Shown here: one piece after another, positions 51,940 to 64,000 of the stretch | How the letters are laid out: each line of letters opens with the position of its first letter | Numbering within the stretch: position 1 is the stretch's first letter | Origin: Lamellibrachia satsuma | Taxonomy: Eukaryota; Annelida; Polychaeta; Sabellida; Siboglinidae | DNA length: 64,000 bases | Direction: 5' to 3' | Assembly: GCA_033239005.1 (NCBI GenBank) | Contig: BSQZ01000094.1 | Span: 1,777,622 to 1,841,621 of the forward strand | Program-made: the position numbers and the translations under genes | Notes under the pieces: generated by a model | Told to the model about the DNA's origin: nothing | Database searches by the model: none | The model's input: only the letters and a program-made list of their open reading frames with translations

Positions 51940-53860
51940 CGCGGTCGTCGTCAGTTAGATTAGTCGCTGAAACTCATTGTCTCTCACGCACAAACACTGC
52001 TTTGTTTAATTTCACCCCTGCCTCGGGCTTCTGTCGGTGTCGTCTTTGCTGTCTCTCGCCACGGTCACCAAACTGTCCTTGTGGTCATGCCCTCACCAGC
52101 ACGCATATGTCAACGTGAAACAAACAACTGTACTGTTCAAGTAAACCTAGACGCGGGTATGTATCATTGACCGGAGGCCATCAATTATATTTAGTGGCGT
52201 CTCTTTTTGAATCCAGCCATCCAGCTACAGGATCTGGGTTACAAAGAACAAAGTATTCACCAAACGTTGCCTAATTCCAGCGTGTGCTTGTAGACTTGTA
52301 GACTTGTAGACTTGTAGCAAATGCATATATTGTACTTGTACTTTTATTCAATCTCATGATTGCAAAATAAATAAATAAATAATAATAATTATTATTATTA
52401 TTAATATTATTAAATAATAATAATAATGATACTTATTATTATTATTATTATTAAACACGTCATCCGAGTCTATCGGTCGTGTCTGGCACGCATTGTCTCT
52501 GGCACACGTTCACGCATTGTCTTAGTAAATTCCTGCAATTGCTGGCGACGTCTGTTAGTAATGAGTCTTTCAAACCACGGGTCAGTAACTGACGTCACAA
52601 ACTTGGCCACTTTGTACGAGACGGTGGCTATTAGGGGGTAACTATGAGGGAAAATTTTACTATTGCGATAGCACTGCGATAGTTGTATGACTGTTGCAAT
52701 ACTGTTGCAATAGTTCCCTGACTATTGCGACAGTGTACTGCACTACGAAACCAGGCCCAACCGATAATTGATTGGAAGCGCCGGCGGGCGGCCTTGGATG
52801 CAATTGGCTCAAAATGGTGAAGTCGTAAATGACGCTGCTCTGATCGGCGATTGTTGATGTTAGGTAAATAAATAAGTAAACATAGTTGACAAATCATGTT
52901 TACGAACAATGTCTAACTATCAACAATAATTATTGACAGTTTAAGTTATTATTGATAGAATTGCATCGTCGCACGAGTATTGCGATGCATCGATAGTTTG
53001 ATGTATTCCTAGACATCTCGTGGCAATGCTGGAAAGAATGGCGCGAACGGATACGTATGTTTCGGAATGTCGTGTTGAATGAGACATGTTCGAACCAGAG
53101 CCGTACTCTCACTGGTTCAGGAACGACAGCTGTTTCGCCTAGATCTAAGCAGGAATTAAAAAAGACATGTTTATTTGCGTTGCTCTGAATATCTCCCACA
53201 GCCACGAAAACCCGCCTGGTTACTCTTGTCTCCGCCAGTTTGTATATCTGGCGATATGCCAACGGCCTCATTCATGGCGAATTACGCTGCACGCCAATGT
53301 TTCATAGCAATCGGTGATGTCATACAAGAAAGAAGGGCCGGACATTTATCAAGTAGGGAAGATGAAACAGACTGAAGGGAAAGGCACTGTCGTAAGCTCT
53401 AAGCTGCCTTTTCTCCCGTGCAACGTCGGGCTACTCTGATAGTTTTATGTAGAAGAATGTACTGTCAGTGTGTGCTGTATTTTTAACTGCCAGTTACATT
53501 GATACTATATCACGATTTCAACATGAATTGCACAATTCTCCGAGATACCTCTCAAATAAACGAACATACTACGTCGGTCTATCCGACATGTATTAGTCAC
53601 ACGTGGCTGATCAAATGAACATTGAGATAACCGGCCCATTTTCTCCTGGTCCTGTCGTGGTACTTTGTCTACAATGTGCCGATAAAACTGCTACAATCAC
53701 AGGATGCCTCACCGACAGTTACCGTCTCGCACAAAGAACCGTCTTGTCTACTTCACGGTTTTATCGTCTCTTGCCAAAAGCATCCGGCATTTGGTTCCCC
53801 GCAACGTGAGTCACCGTTGACCACACGACTTGTTACGGTTATATCAAGGTAGACTAGGAA
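51940..53860. other. Stretch with no supported gene
   Basis: Contains atcgata-rich patches (52925-53000) and a region around 53060-53170 that on the - strand vaguely resembles a LINE C terminus. Several open frames of 60-113 codons lack family similarity. Confidence 0.5.
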
Positions 53861-53867
53861 ACATAAT

Positions 53868-54242
53868 AAATGATCCCAGAAGCGAGAGACGTTAGTTATG
53901 AAGAACGTCCAAAAGAATGTGGTTTAAAAACAGTGACAAGGAGGTTAAGAGGAGATCAAATTGAAGTTTCTAAGATATTGAATGGGTGTGAAAATCGTGA
54001 TAGAAATATTTTTCTCACTCAAGAAATATAGTAGAATTAGAGGACAGTACTCGTTCTCACAGAGGAAGATGAATGAATGGAACAAAGTATCTACAGATTG
54101 GGTAACTGCGTCAATATGTTTGAAAACAAGGTTAACACATATCTCAGGAGGGCGGGTTACACGTAAATGACTCAATAAGCCAATGGCTACCTTGTCCACT
54201 TGCCATCTGGGCCTATGGCTTGGATGGCAATCTTGTTAAATC
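53868..54242 (+). mobile_element. 5'-truncated LINE copy, same family as 38940-39622
   Basis: Matches the other copy: atgatcccagaagcgagaga for attccagaattgagagacc, the YSFSQRKMNEWN run, caataagccaatggct and ttgtccacttgccatctggg, and the ending gatggcaatcttgttaaat. It has lost internal sequence and carries frameshifts. Confidence 0.85.
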
Positions 54243-54274
54243 AGACTGGAGACGATATGGAGCAAGCACATTGA

Positions 54275-54820
54275 CGAGCATCCTAGGTAGACTGTAGTCC
54301 ATTGAAGAACATCCGAGGTAGACTGTAGTCCATTGAAGAACATCCGAGGTAGACTGTGGTTCATTGAAGAACATCCGAGGTAGACTGTGGTCCATTAAAG
54401 AACATCCGAGGTACACTGTGGTCCATTGAAGAACATCCGAGGTAGATTGTGGTCCATTGAAGAACATCCGAGGTAGACTGTGGTCCATTAAAGAACATCC
54501 GAGGTACACTGTGGTCCATTGAAGAACATCCTAGGTAGACTGTGGTTCATTGAAGAACATCCGAGGTAGACTGTGGTCCATTAAAGAACATCCGAGGTAC
54601 ACTGTGGTCCATTGAAGAACATCCGAGGTAGATTGTGGTCCATTGAAGAACATCCGAGGTAGACTGTGGTCCATTAAAGAACATCCGAGGTAGACTGGTC
54701 CATTGAAGAACATCCAAAGTAGAAAGTGGTCCATTGAAGAACATCCGTGGTAGAATGTGATGTATTGCAGAACATCCGAGGTACAAAGTGGTCCATTAAA
54801 GAATATCCGAGGTAGAACGT
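54275..54820. repeat. 31-bp minisatellite, about 17 copies
   Basis: Unit gaagaacatccgaggtagac plus tgtggtccatt, starting about 35 bp after the LINE tail. Variants: ttaaag for ttgaag, tacact for tagact. Some units are grouped in a repeating order of three, suggesting higher-order duplication. Confidence 0.94.
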
Positions 54821-54969
54821 GGAACAGGCCTGCTAACGAATAATCAAAATAAGTTTTGGAGCAGGCCTACCGAGGAACAAACTATGTTGATTGTAGATTA
54901 CGCCTACTGACGAGCAATTTACATAGACCATAGACAGGCCTATTAGAGAACAATCTATGTTAGACCTTA

Positions 54970-54970
<1 letters not shown>

Positions 54971-55009
<39 letters not shown>
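54971..55009. repeat. (TA)n microsatellite
   Basis: About 19 TA units. Confidence 0.92.
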
Positions 55010-55012
<3 letters not shown>

Positions 55013-55267
55013 ATAGGTCTTGGACAGGCCTTGTGACGTACACTCTGCATAGACATTGAATGTTGAACGGGAGCTGGTCTACAGACAGTCAACTGTTACA
55101 CAATGTAAAGTAGCCGTGCTTAACAAACAACTGATGCGGCCTGTAGAAAAGGCCTACTGGCGAACAGTCGGGGCAGCCTTTGGCGCCGGCCTACTCACAT
55201 TGAAGGTAGGCAGGTGGACGGAGAGAACATCTTGTGGCACGCAATAACGTTGAGGAGCTAACACCTG

Positions 55268-55378
55268 AATCAGGTGTTGTGTATCAACGTATTGGTGTTG
55301 TGTATCAACGTATTGGTGTTGTGTATCAACGTATTGGTGTTGTGTATCAACGTATTGGTGTTGTGTATCAACGTACTT
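55268..55378. repeat. 21-bp repeat, 5 copies
   Basis: Five perfect or near-perfect copies of gtgttgtgtatcaacgtatt plus g. Confidence 0.95.
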
Positions 55379-55379
55379 C

Positions 55380-56249
55380 TCCACCTAAAACATCGCTACA
55401 GATATGGCTCAGTGATACAAACGTTCACAAGCAGCATCGACGCCGATTGACTAAATGTAACGTTCCGATAGTGTCTTCAATGGTGTTCATGCTGCGTGTC
55501 TTACCGCAGTGTTGAGAAGAGAACACTTTCAATGTCTGCTTCAGGACGCGACTCGCAGGGTCGGGTATTGTACTAATATTCGCCACAGCACGGGAGGAAT
55601 TGAAACAAATCGACATGTCGGACAAAAATCACATAAAAATACACATTTTATTACATCACACAGCACGCTGAAGGAGAGAAGGCAAGCTGTCTCTGTCTAA
55701 ATGGATTACAATATCGTAACAACAGTACTGCGTTTCACTTTTTCACTTCGCCATTTTTTCTTTGCACTTATAATGTAGGGGCCTACACTTTGGGCCTACT
55801 GGCCGAATTGTCCTTCGTAGCACGGGAAAAGGGCAGCCACTGCAGGAGCCTAGTGTGCTACTCAGTAAAGTTTTGGTAGGGCAATGCCATTGGCGATGAC
55901 AACTTCACACCACCAAAATCATGTAAACTGCCGGTTTCACAAAGCGTTCGTACCGTACGAAGGAACAAATCTGGACGTATGACGTATGACGTATGACGTA
56001 TGACGTAGATCGTGTAACTAGGAACTACCGCAGAAAACACGCATAGCGTTGCTAACAGGTGTACGTAACTATGAACTCCTGTTGTTCCGAGTTACGTAAT
56101 CTACGCCATACATCCGCCATACACATAGATTCATTCGAAATATCTCCACCCCCGGGAATGTTGACTTATTTTTAATGTACGAATCATTGCCATTGGTCCA
56201 TACAAAATGTCAGCTCCATACATGTAAAACTGACGGAGATATGAGGGAA

Positions 56250-56250
<1 letters not shown>
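55380..56250. other. No gene seen
   Basis: Short open frames only; a small gacgtat x5 repeat at 55974-56006. Confidence 0.55.
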
Positions 56251-56254
<4 letters not shown>

Positions 56255-56280
<26 letters not shown>

Positions 56281-56432
56281 GCAGGCAGGCAGGCAGACAT
56301 ACAGACAGCCAACCAGCCCGCCCGCCAGTCAGCCAGACAGCAGGCAGACAAGCAGGCAGGCAGACAGACAGACAAACAAACAGACAACCAGCCAGCCAGC
56401 CAGCCAGCCAGGCAGGCAGTCAGACAGACAAA
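56255..56432. repeat. (CAGC)n/(CAGA)n tetranucleotide repeat
   Basis: Cagccagccagc passing into caggcaggcagg and cagacagacaga, then back to cagccagc. Confidence 0.95.
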
Positions 56433-57044
56433 AAAGTACTTTGTAATGTAGATGACAAGTGACTGCAAGTACCACGTTAAAGCATAGGTTAATTCAGCGT
56501 TATGGTGAATACGCGTTACACCGCACATTTAACCAAGGATATCAGAGAGTATAATTCACTTCAGTACTACAGCCGGTATTCCGCGATACGCCAGTAACGT
56601 TGTTCCAGTTTTAGACTTCGTGTGGTGGAAACGTACCTCGTACAAAACGTACCTCGTACAAAACGTACCTCGTACAAAACGAGCTCTGCAAACACATGCA
56701 TCAGAATCGGAGCTGGCCCGTACGAAGCCAAGGGACGCATGTTATCTGACTGGGATACGACAGACATGAAATATGACGGCTGTCGCTTTAGTCTCAAGGC
56801 CCGGTGGTTTCGACGTGTCGGTGGAGGTCTGGTTGTCCTCACGACCTCGCCGTTGTATCTTGTATTGTAGTCAGACTAACCCAATGTCGCTATCTTGAGC
56901 AGGTTGGCAGCAGTAATTAAATCTAATCGGCTGTCAGTCTGGAATTTAATATAATCCATTGCTATCCACAAATAGTTTTGCTCAAATTGGGGACAGCGGG
57001 AAACAGTAGAAAGTGGTACATCGGGAGCCATCGACGGTCACTGC

Positions 57045-59403
57045 AACTCCACCCGCTCCACCCATTCCACCCGCTCAACCCACTCCACCCTCTCCACCCA
57101 CTCCACCCTCTCCACCCTCTCAACCCACTCCACCCTCTCCACCCACTCCACCCACTCCACCAACAACACCCACTCCACCCACTCCACCCTCTCCACCCTC
57201 TCCACTCTCTCCACCCTCTCCACCCTCTCCACCCACTCCACCCTCTCCACCCACTCCACCCTCTCCACCCTCTCCACCCTCTCCACCCTCTCCACCCACT
57301 CCACCCTCTCCACCCTCTCCACCCACTCCACCCTCTCCACCCACTCCACCCACTCCACCAACAACACCCACTCCACCCACTCCATCCTCCCCACCCTCTC
57401 CACCCACTCCACCCACTCCACCCTCTCCACCCACTCCACCCACTCCACCCTCTCCACCCACTCCACCCTCTCCACCCTCTCCACCCACTCCACCCTCTCC
57501 ACCCTCTCCACCCTCTCCACCCACTCTACCCGCTCCACCCATTCCACCCTCTCCACCCACTCCACCCTCTCCACCCACTCCACCCACTCCACACTCTCCA
57601 CCCTCTCCACTCTCTCCACCCTCTCCACCCTCTCCACCCTCTCCACCCACTCCACCCACTCCACCAACAACACCCTCTCCACCCTCTCCACCCTCTCCAC
57701 CCACTCCACCCTCTCCACCCACTCCACCCACTCCACCCTCTCCACCCTCTCCACCCTCTCCACCCTCTCCACCCTCTCCACCCACTCCACCCTCTCCACC
57801 CTCTCCACCCACTCCACCCTCTCCACCCACTCCACCCTCTCCACCCACTCCACCCTCTCCACCCTCTCCACCCACTCCACCCACTCCACCCACTCCACCC
57901 ACTCCACCCTCTCCACCCTCTCCACTCTCTCCACCCTCTCCACCCTCTCCACCCACTCCACCCTCTCCACCCACTCCACCCTCTCCACCCTCTCCACCCA
58001 TTCCACCCTCTCCACCCACTCCACCTTCTCCACCCTCTCCACCCACTCCACCAACAACACCCACTCCACCCACTCCACCTGCTCCACCCTCTCCACCCTC
58101 TCCACCCTCTCCACCCTCTCCACCCATTCCACCCTCTCCACCCACTCCACCTTCTCCACCCTCTCCACCCTCTCCACCCACTCCACCCTCTCCACCCTCT
58201 CCACCCATTCCACCCTCTCCACCCACTCCACCTTCTCCACCCTCTCCACCCACTCCACCCTCTCCACCCTCTCCACCCATTCCACCCTCTCCACCCACTC
58301 CACCTTCTCCACCCTCTCCACCCTCTCAACCCACTCCACCCTCTCCACCCTCTCCACCCATTCCACCCTCTCCACCCACTCCACCTTCTCCACCCTCTCC
58401 ACCCTCTCCACCCACTCCACCCTCTCCACCCTCTCCACCCATTCCACCCTCTCCACCCATTCCACCCTCTCCACCCACTCCACCTTCTCCACCCTCTCCA
58501 CCCTCTCCACCCACTCCACCCTCTCCACCCTCTCCACCCATTCCACCCTCTCCACCCACTCCACCCTCTCCACCCTCTCCACCCTCTCCACCCTCTCCAC
58601 CCATTCCACCCTCTCCACCCACTCCACCTTCTCCACCCTCTCCACCCTCTCCACCCACTCCACCCTCTCCACCCTCTCCACCCATTCCACCCTCTCCACC
58701 CACTCCACCCTCTCCACCCACTCCACCCTCTCCACCCTCTCCACCCACTCCACCCACTCCACCCACTCCACCCACTCCACCCTCTCCACCCCTCCACTCT
58801 CTCCACCCTCTCCACCCTCTCCACCCTCTCCACCCACTCCACCCTCTCCACCCACTCCACCCTCTCCACCCTCTCCACCCATTCCACCCTCTCCACCCAC
58901 TCCACCTTCTCCACCCTCTCCACCCACTCCACCTTCTCCACCCTCTCCACCCACTCCACCAACAACACCCTCTCCACCCACTCCACCCTCTCCACCCTCT
59001 CCACCCTCTTCACCCGCTCCACCCGCTCCACCCACTCCACCCTCTCCACCCACTCCACCCGCTCCACCCGCTCCACCCGCTAAACCCACTCCACCCACTC
59101 CACCCACTCAACCCTCTCCACCCACTCAACCCTCTCCACCCACTCCATCCTCTCCACCCTCTCCACCCACTCAACCCACTCCACCCTCTCCACCCACTCA
59201 ACCCTCTCCACCCACTCAACCCTCTCCACCCTCTCCACCAACACAACCCACTCAACCCTCTCCACCCTCTCCACCCTCTCCACCCACTCAACCCTCTCCA
59301 CCCTCTCCACCCACTCAACCCACTCCACCCTCTCCACCTGCTCCACCAGCTCCACCAGCTCCATCCGCTCCACCAATTCTCCAGCCACTCCACCCGCTCC
59401 ACC
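57045..59403. repeat. 9-bp-unit minisatellite, 2.36 kb
   Basis: About 260 units of ccaccctct or ccacccact, with ccattccac, ccacctt and caacaacac variants. All three frames of the + strand and the - strand stay open, giving apparent 700-800-residue proline-rich frames; the phase of the open frame shifts near 58790, so selection for coding is unlikely. The - strand has a GGG every 9 nt with 6-nt loops, a G-quadruplex pattern over the whole length. Confidence 0.96.
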
Positions 59404-61120
59404 GTTAGAGTAAAGAAGACCAGGCCCACGTGGCATTCTAGTAACCGACCCATGTGGCTAAACTAAACCTTGACCACACTGGTCGCTCATCAACGCTTAG
59501 ATGCACACAGCGGATTGGTCAAGCACCGTGAAGGTTTATCTGCAGAGGCGTATCTGGGATCTGGTCAAGGGCAGGCCACGGGGGACGTCTGGTCAGCGAG
59601 GCTACCATGATGCAGCGCAACGGAAAACTACGGGGGAGGGGGATTGTAAACCAAAGGGTCACGGCCCTACCCCACCCCTAAGTACTCCACTGCTTATCTG
59701 CACATATTACGAAGTCATTATTTGGTCCAAGTTGGGACTATTTGGGCTGGGAATGGGTACAGTGGTAAACAATCTTAATAATTAGAGCACTAATTGTTAT
59801 GCAATGTCAGTCATACTATTGTAATATTTCTCCCCGTTTATCCCACCGTAGAGCGTACTGGAACATTTCTCCTCGTTTCCCCGTGAAGGACATTTATTTC
59901 GCATTGTTATCTAAAACAAAACTCCCTCATCACACATCTAGATGTACATGTTTGTCTAAGTCTCTTTTGTAACATTTATTTTCGAAACGTTAACGTAATT
60001 CCAATGAGTTCGTCTCCCTCCACTCGACAGGCTAAGTACTACTATTGGTATTCCAACTGGCGCCAATGCCAAAAGTGCTCCCCCGTCATTTTCGTCCAAA
60101 CCAACTGGGTTATGTCTTCGTATACCGGAAATTATTCCATTGTTAACAAGTTCATACGCTGCCAACGAACAATCATTCCATTGTTAACAAGTTCATCGCT
60201 GCCAACGAACAATCATTCCATGGTTAACAAGTTCATACGCTGCCAACGAACAATCATTCCATTGTTAACAAGTTCATACGCTGCCAACGAACAATTCCAC
60301 TTTCGTGCGGCACAATTATAGCAGTCCACAAATGTGTTGTTCAGAGGGCAATAAAACCGATAAAAGTGATGCTATCTCAAACGCACTGACACTATTCGGC
60401 TGCCATCAACCTGTCAATATGACCGCTTTTGGAGAGGAAATACAGTTTTTCTCCCCTGATCTCGCTTTCTCGTTTTTTGGATGAAATGTTCCGTTTTTTT
60501 TCAGCGAAAACAAACAAGGATCACCGTAAAATCGAACTGTTTGTTGCACACTAGGCACATTTGACATTTCAATGGTTTACAGTGATTTTACCGCGACAGA
60601 GAACGGCGCATCAAAACGGCGCCAAGTCAAACAATACGTTAATTCAACGACGACAAAACACCAAAAAAGTTCAGTGTAGGAGGAGGGTGTTTTCCGCTTT
60701 TCATAGGTATTTTCCAGTTTTTATGAGCAATATCCCGCCTTTCCATGAGCACATGTTGAAACATGTGCAACGTGAAAGTAAACGTCTGATCTGTTCCCGA
60801 ACCTACAACGGTAATTCGGCCTGAAGTATATCACGCATGCGCTAGACACGGTACTGACAGCGATTGTTAAGCAATGTGCGCAGTATGGCAGCCAAGTAAC
60901 CCGGGAAGAATGTTTGTTTACGTAACCACACGAGTTCCGTCCAGCAGCTGTTACTTAGATTCAACGAGCGATAATCGGGCTTTCTGTCGTCGCGCCACGC
61001 ACGTTGATTAGCAGTTTCCTTCGACACTGACGCCGAAAGACACAAAGTGCGGACGTTTAGAAAGTAAATAAATCCTATCCACTTTCCTATGTGGTTTCCA
61101 CCCAGACACCTATGTTTATT
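59404..61120. other. No supported gene
   Basis: Open frames of 69-105 codons without family similarity. Contains the short repeat listed separately at 60132-60296. Confidence 0.5.
60132..60296. repeat. About 40-bp repeat, 4 copies
   Basis: Four copies of attccattgttaacaagttc plus atacgctgccaacgaacaatc, the second lacking two bases. Confidence 0.92.
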
Positions 61121-61121
61121 G

Positions 61122-61200
61122 TCGTTTCGAAGCTTGGGCAATTTCGGTCACTCCTTATTGCCTTAGTTCGCATATACGTTGTTGATTATTTTGGCATTCG
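61122..61200 (+). mobile_element. SINE fragment
   Basis: Tcgtttcgaagcttgggcaa, then attgcctta/gttcgca, similar to the body of the SINE at 37752-38060. Confidence 0.55.
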
Positions 61201-61254
61201 ATCGTGTTCTTGCATTCCACCGGCCGAACGAAATGCATACGTACACTTATGTGT

Positions 61255-61482
61255 GGTTTGTGCAAACTCCCCATCACTTTGAAAACATCTTAAAACTATA
61301 GCTACCTTCCGAAAAAAACTCAAGACATATGTATTCCAAATTGCAATTCCACCATAAATCTTCGGTTGTCCCTCGTTCTGATAATGACTTTTGCGCGCCC
61401 CTGTTCACGATTATGCTTAATTATTATGTTTTGTTGCGCCTCTGAGCTCAGTTTCCTGAGGATATAGGCGCCATAGAAGTTA

Positions 61483-61515
<33 letters not shown>
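61255..61515 (+). mobile_element. LINE or SINE 3' end with (ATT)n tail
   Basis: Ttgaaaacatcttaaaact with an aaactcaagacatatgtatt C-terminal-like piece, then gcgcctctgagctcag, ggatataggcgccatagaag and a (TTA)n run. The gcgcc...gcgccata...(att)n layout is typical for L2-like LINE 3' ends. Confidence 0.55.
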
Positions 61516-61516
<1 letters not shown>

Positions 61517-64000
61517 GAAATGAGAATGCTTAACGGTGATCTCATAGAAATAGAAAGGGCAAACCGCGACATTTATTTAAAGAAAGACATTCTTCCGGCA
61601 TGTCACTCCCACCACTAAAAGCTATTTTTACTCAACATAGCTGCCAACGGCAACAGTTGGAGGTCCAACGGCTAATCTAAAGCTATTGCTGGAAAGTGTT
61701 GCTAATCTTATTTCCTTGTAGTCTTTCCGCATCCATATTGGCTGGCTATGTTCGACCAGCCTCGTGTACGTTTGTTATGCTTTGTTTACTGGGAGCCGCA
61801 TGACTGATACCGCCAAGTCACCGCCGCCAGAGAGGTAGGCATACAACAATTGCTTGGACCCAGACCAGAAGTACACAGAAACCGTATCAGCCTGTACCGG
61901 CTATCAAAGTTCATGAGACAATGAAGCACACAGCTGGCATCGGATGGGAACTGGTCACTATCGTATTTCCCGTCCGAAATGATTCGGAAATTTGTGGTGA
62001 TTTCTAAACATTTGTTGCTCCTTAAAATGTGTTTTTTACCAAAATACTTACTCGTTTTTAAAGCAGATTCAGATACGACACAAATGTGTTGATAGAGGAA
62101 GGAGTACTTTCGCAAGAAGTACTTTCGCAAGAAGTACTTTCGCAAGAAGCCAAATGCTGCTTTATTTTGGCATATATATTATGAATATGTCATCTGCTAT
62201 GTTGATTTTTAAATCCAAACAAACGTGGTATACTATTAAAATACGCCAAGATGTTGAAAGGAATCAGCTGTTCTCAGTGTACGTTTGATGCCCTCACGGT
62301 ACCGTGAGTTCTTTCGGTCACCCATTTGTAAAATAAATAGTGAGTCATAACACACATGACCACTAAAAAAACATTGCGAAAACATAAAAAAAATTATAGG
62401 TAAGCATCAGAATATTACGCTTCTTGTAAATATGATATAATACGATGTAAACAATGAGCACAGTGATAATCAATTTGTTTATGTACCCCTTATATGTATA
62501 TAATTTTGAAGTTTAGCTGCCATGTCACCATTTGAAAGGAATAAGGAAAACAACGAGAAGGAACTGTTACTATTGTGAAAAACCCGTTGTACCGAGCAAT
62601 GTACCAGCGGCTAGTAGCGGTAATTTGGCAGACATCGGCCGCGAATGTGAATGGGCAGTAACATTGGTCGACATGTGGGAAATAAATACTGGTCTGGCAG
62701 CAGGTGCACGAGCACTGGCTGATGCAGCTGGCATGTGTCGAGTCAGGAATAACCATCGAGCTTGTGCTGCGTGTATTTATAAGAGCAGCTGGTCTACGAG
62801 TTGCCGCTAGGGTGGTCGGTGCTCATTCGGCTATTAACACCAAGCCCGGGTACCATAGGCTGCTCATCAGACGACGCAGGACTCACACGTTACGCAAAAA
62901 TTTGTTTTCAGGCGTGATGCACGATATGCGATACACACATCAGAAATGGCATGCGTCTACAATGATCTATTTTTAATCTTCAAATGCAGCCATATGCGCC
63001 ATATGCGTGATGTTTTAAAATAAACATATTTAGTCTCAAATTTGCCTATGGTATCTTAGATTGCATAGACGACAATTTGTCCTCAACATTTTCTGTAGCG
63101 GGAAATTCCAAGCGACTTGCCTTACAAATGTATTCGTCAAATAGAAACGGAATCGAACTATGGAATGACTTGCCCATGCTAAAATCGCGCGTGCGTGCAT
63201 GCGTACGTGTGTCAGGGTGTGTGCGTGCACGCCCAGCATGCACTGGTATAGACCACGGTGTTGGGTCAGCTGATCTAGAATAGTCGTATGCGTATGTACC
63301 GTTAGATAGCCAAATCCACGGCTGGTCGAGTGTACGCAAACACAGTATATACGTGTAAGCCATTTATCCGATATCATAGGAGAACAATACGTCGTACTAT
63401 TATGGAATATATTAATGCTTTTTTTATGACTGACTGTTTTATCTAACTGTTACACGTTTCGCTGATGGCCACTGGGAAAGATATTTGCTATGGCAAACGT
63501 GCACTTCTATACTATACAACACTGTGTGTCTGTGTTTGTGTTTCTCCGTCGTTAGTTTATGGGGTTGAAATTGTGTACGCGTGCCCGGGGCTGTCCACTG
63601 AGATGGATTGTTCGTACATTAAAAAAATCCAAATTCCCCGAGGGAGTAGATTACGTAACTCGGAACAACAACGGTTTTTTCCAACGCCAAAGTGCATGAA
63701 GCCGGATAGAAAAAATCGAAGCATCAGTCGAGACATATACGCATGCCAGATTTCGGATAATTCATCCAGCCTCCTGCCGTTTTCGAGGAAGATATAGGGA
63801 AAGTCGAATTCCTAGAACACACCTCTACACAACGCCTTTTTTCCAATGCCGAAGCGCATGAAGCCGTTCACATCTTCCCGACCACATAATCATTACAGCC
63901 GTTGTTTGTGCGTGAATAAGATATGTCTGTACTAGGCGTTTGGCAGACACGGCCTGCTAGGGGGGCAACTCACGAGGTGGCGGGGGCATATTAACGGACT
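61516..64000. other. No supported gene
   Basis: Several open frames of 60-119 codons. The + frame at 62532-62810 has codons free of repeats but matches no family I know and lacks a splice context. Small repeats: aagtacttttcgcaag x3 at 62105-62150 and a 30-bp direct repeat (ttttttccaa.gccgaagcgc) at 63695 and 63838. Confidence 0.45.

Noticed and set aside
57013..59466. Open frames of about 700-800 codons encoding proline-rich TPPSPP or LHPLHP protein
   Set aside because: The 9-bp repeat has no stop in any frame on either strand; the dominant frame switches inside the array; there is no splice or start context. It is a minisatellite.
62532..62810. 92-codon + frame, rich in Ala and Cys, as a gene
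   Set aside because: No family similarity, no hydrophobic or signal segment, no splice context; open frames of this length occur by chance.

Overview
This window is animal (metazoan) nuclear DNA. The genes are split into short exons with GT..AG introns, the exons encode extracellular thrombospondin type-1 repeats (TSRs), and introns and flanks are full of minisatellites, microsatellites, 5'-truncated LINEs and a tRNA-derived SINE family. Repeat richness and the LINE types point to an invertebrate; I cannot name the phylum from the sequence alone.

Two paralogous genes face each other tail to tail. The + strand gene (coding exons found from 7221 to 29733, 14 exons) and the - strand gene (49139 down to 32580, 15 exons) both encode a secreted matrix protein of the ADAMTS-like (ADAMTSL1/ADAMTSL3, punctin, C. 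elegans MADD-4) type: TSR1, an ADAMTS-type cysteine-rich module, several TSRs, a low-complexity linker, more TSRs, one Ig domain, three more TSRs and a C-terminal PLAC domain. There is no metalloprotease domain, as expected of ADAMTSL proteins. Every exon joins in frame: 3159 coding nt (1052 residues plus stop) for the + gene and 3105 nt (1034 residues plus stop) for the - gene. Six pairs of matching exons have identical lengths (234, 130, 131, 123, 130, 151 nt), which proves the duplication. The N-terminal exon with the signal peptide was not found for either gene. Both proteins lack the ADAMTS spacer module, and the - gene carries one more TSR than the + gene.

Layout: 1-7220 holds tandem repeats and no recognisable exon. 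7221-29733 is the + gene, whose introns contain a 65-bp minisatellite (11.25-12.48 kb), stacked minisatellites running into exon 3 (13.4-15.2 kb), a LINE reverse-transcriptase relic (17.7-18.4 kb), a 70-77-bp minisatellite split by a (TA)n tract (18.8-19.9 kb) and a (CAG)n tract of about 1.29 kb (21.1-22.4 kb). 29734-31370 is the probable 3' UTR, ending at an AATAAA. 32580-49139 is the - gene, with SINE and LINE copies and a MITE-like element in its introns. 49140-64000 shows no gene I can support; it holds minisatellites, LINE 3' ends and a 2.35-kb 9-bp-unit minisatellite (57.05-59.40 kb) whose - strand is G-quadruplex-prone.

The most unusual signal is that three minisatellites (at + exon 3, + exon 13 and - exon 15) include the 3' splice acceptor itself in the repeat unit, so the real acceptor is the last member of a long series of copies. 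At + exon 3 each 36-bp unit also carries the first 15 nt of the exon followed by GT, making about 30 in-frame microexon-like units.
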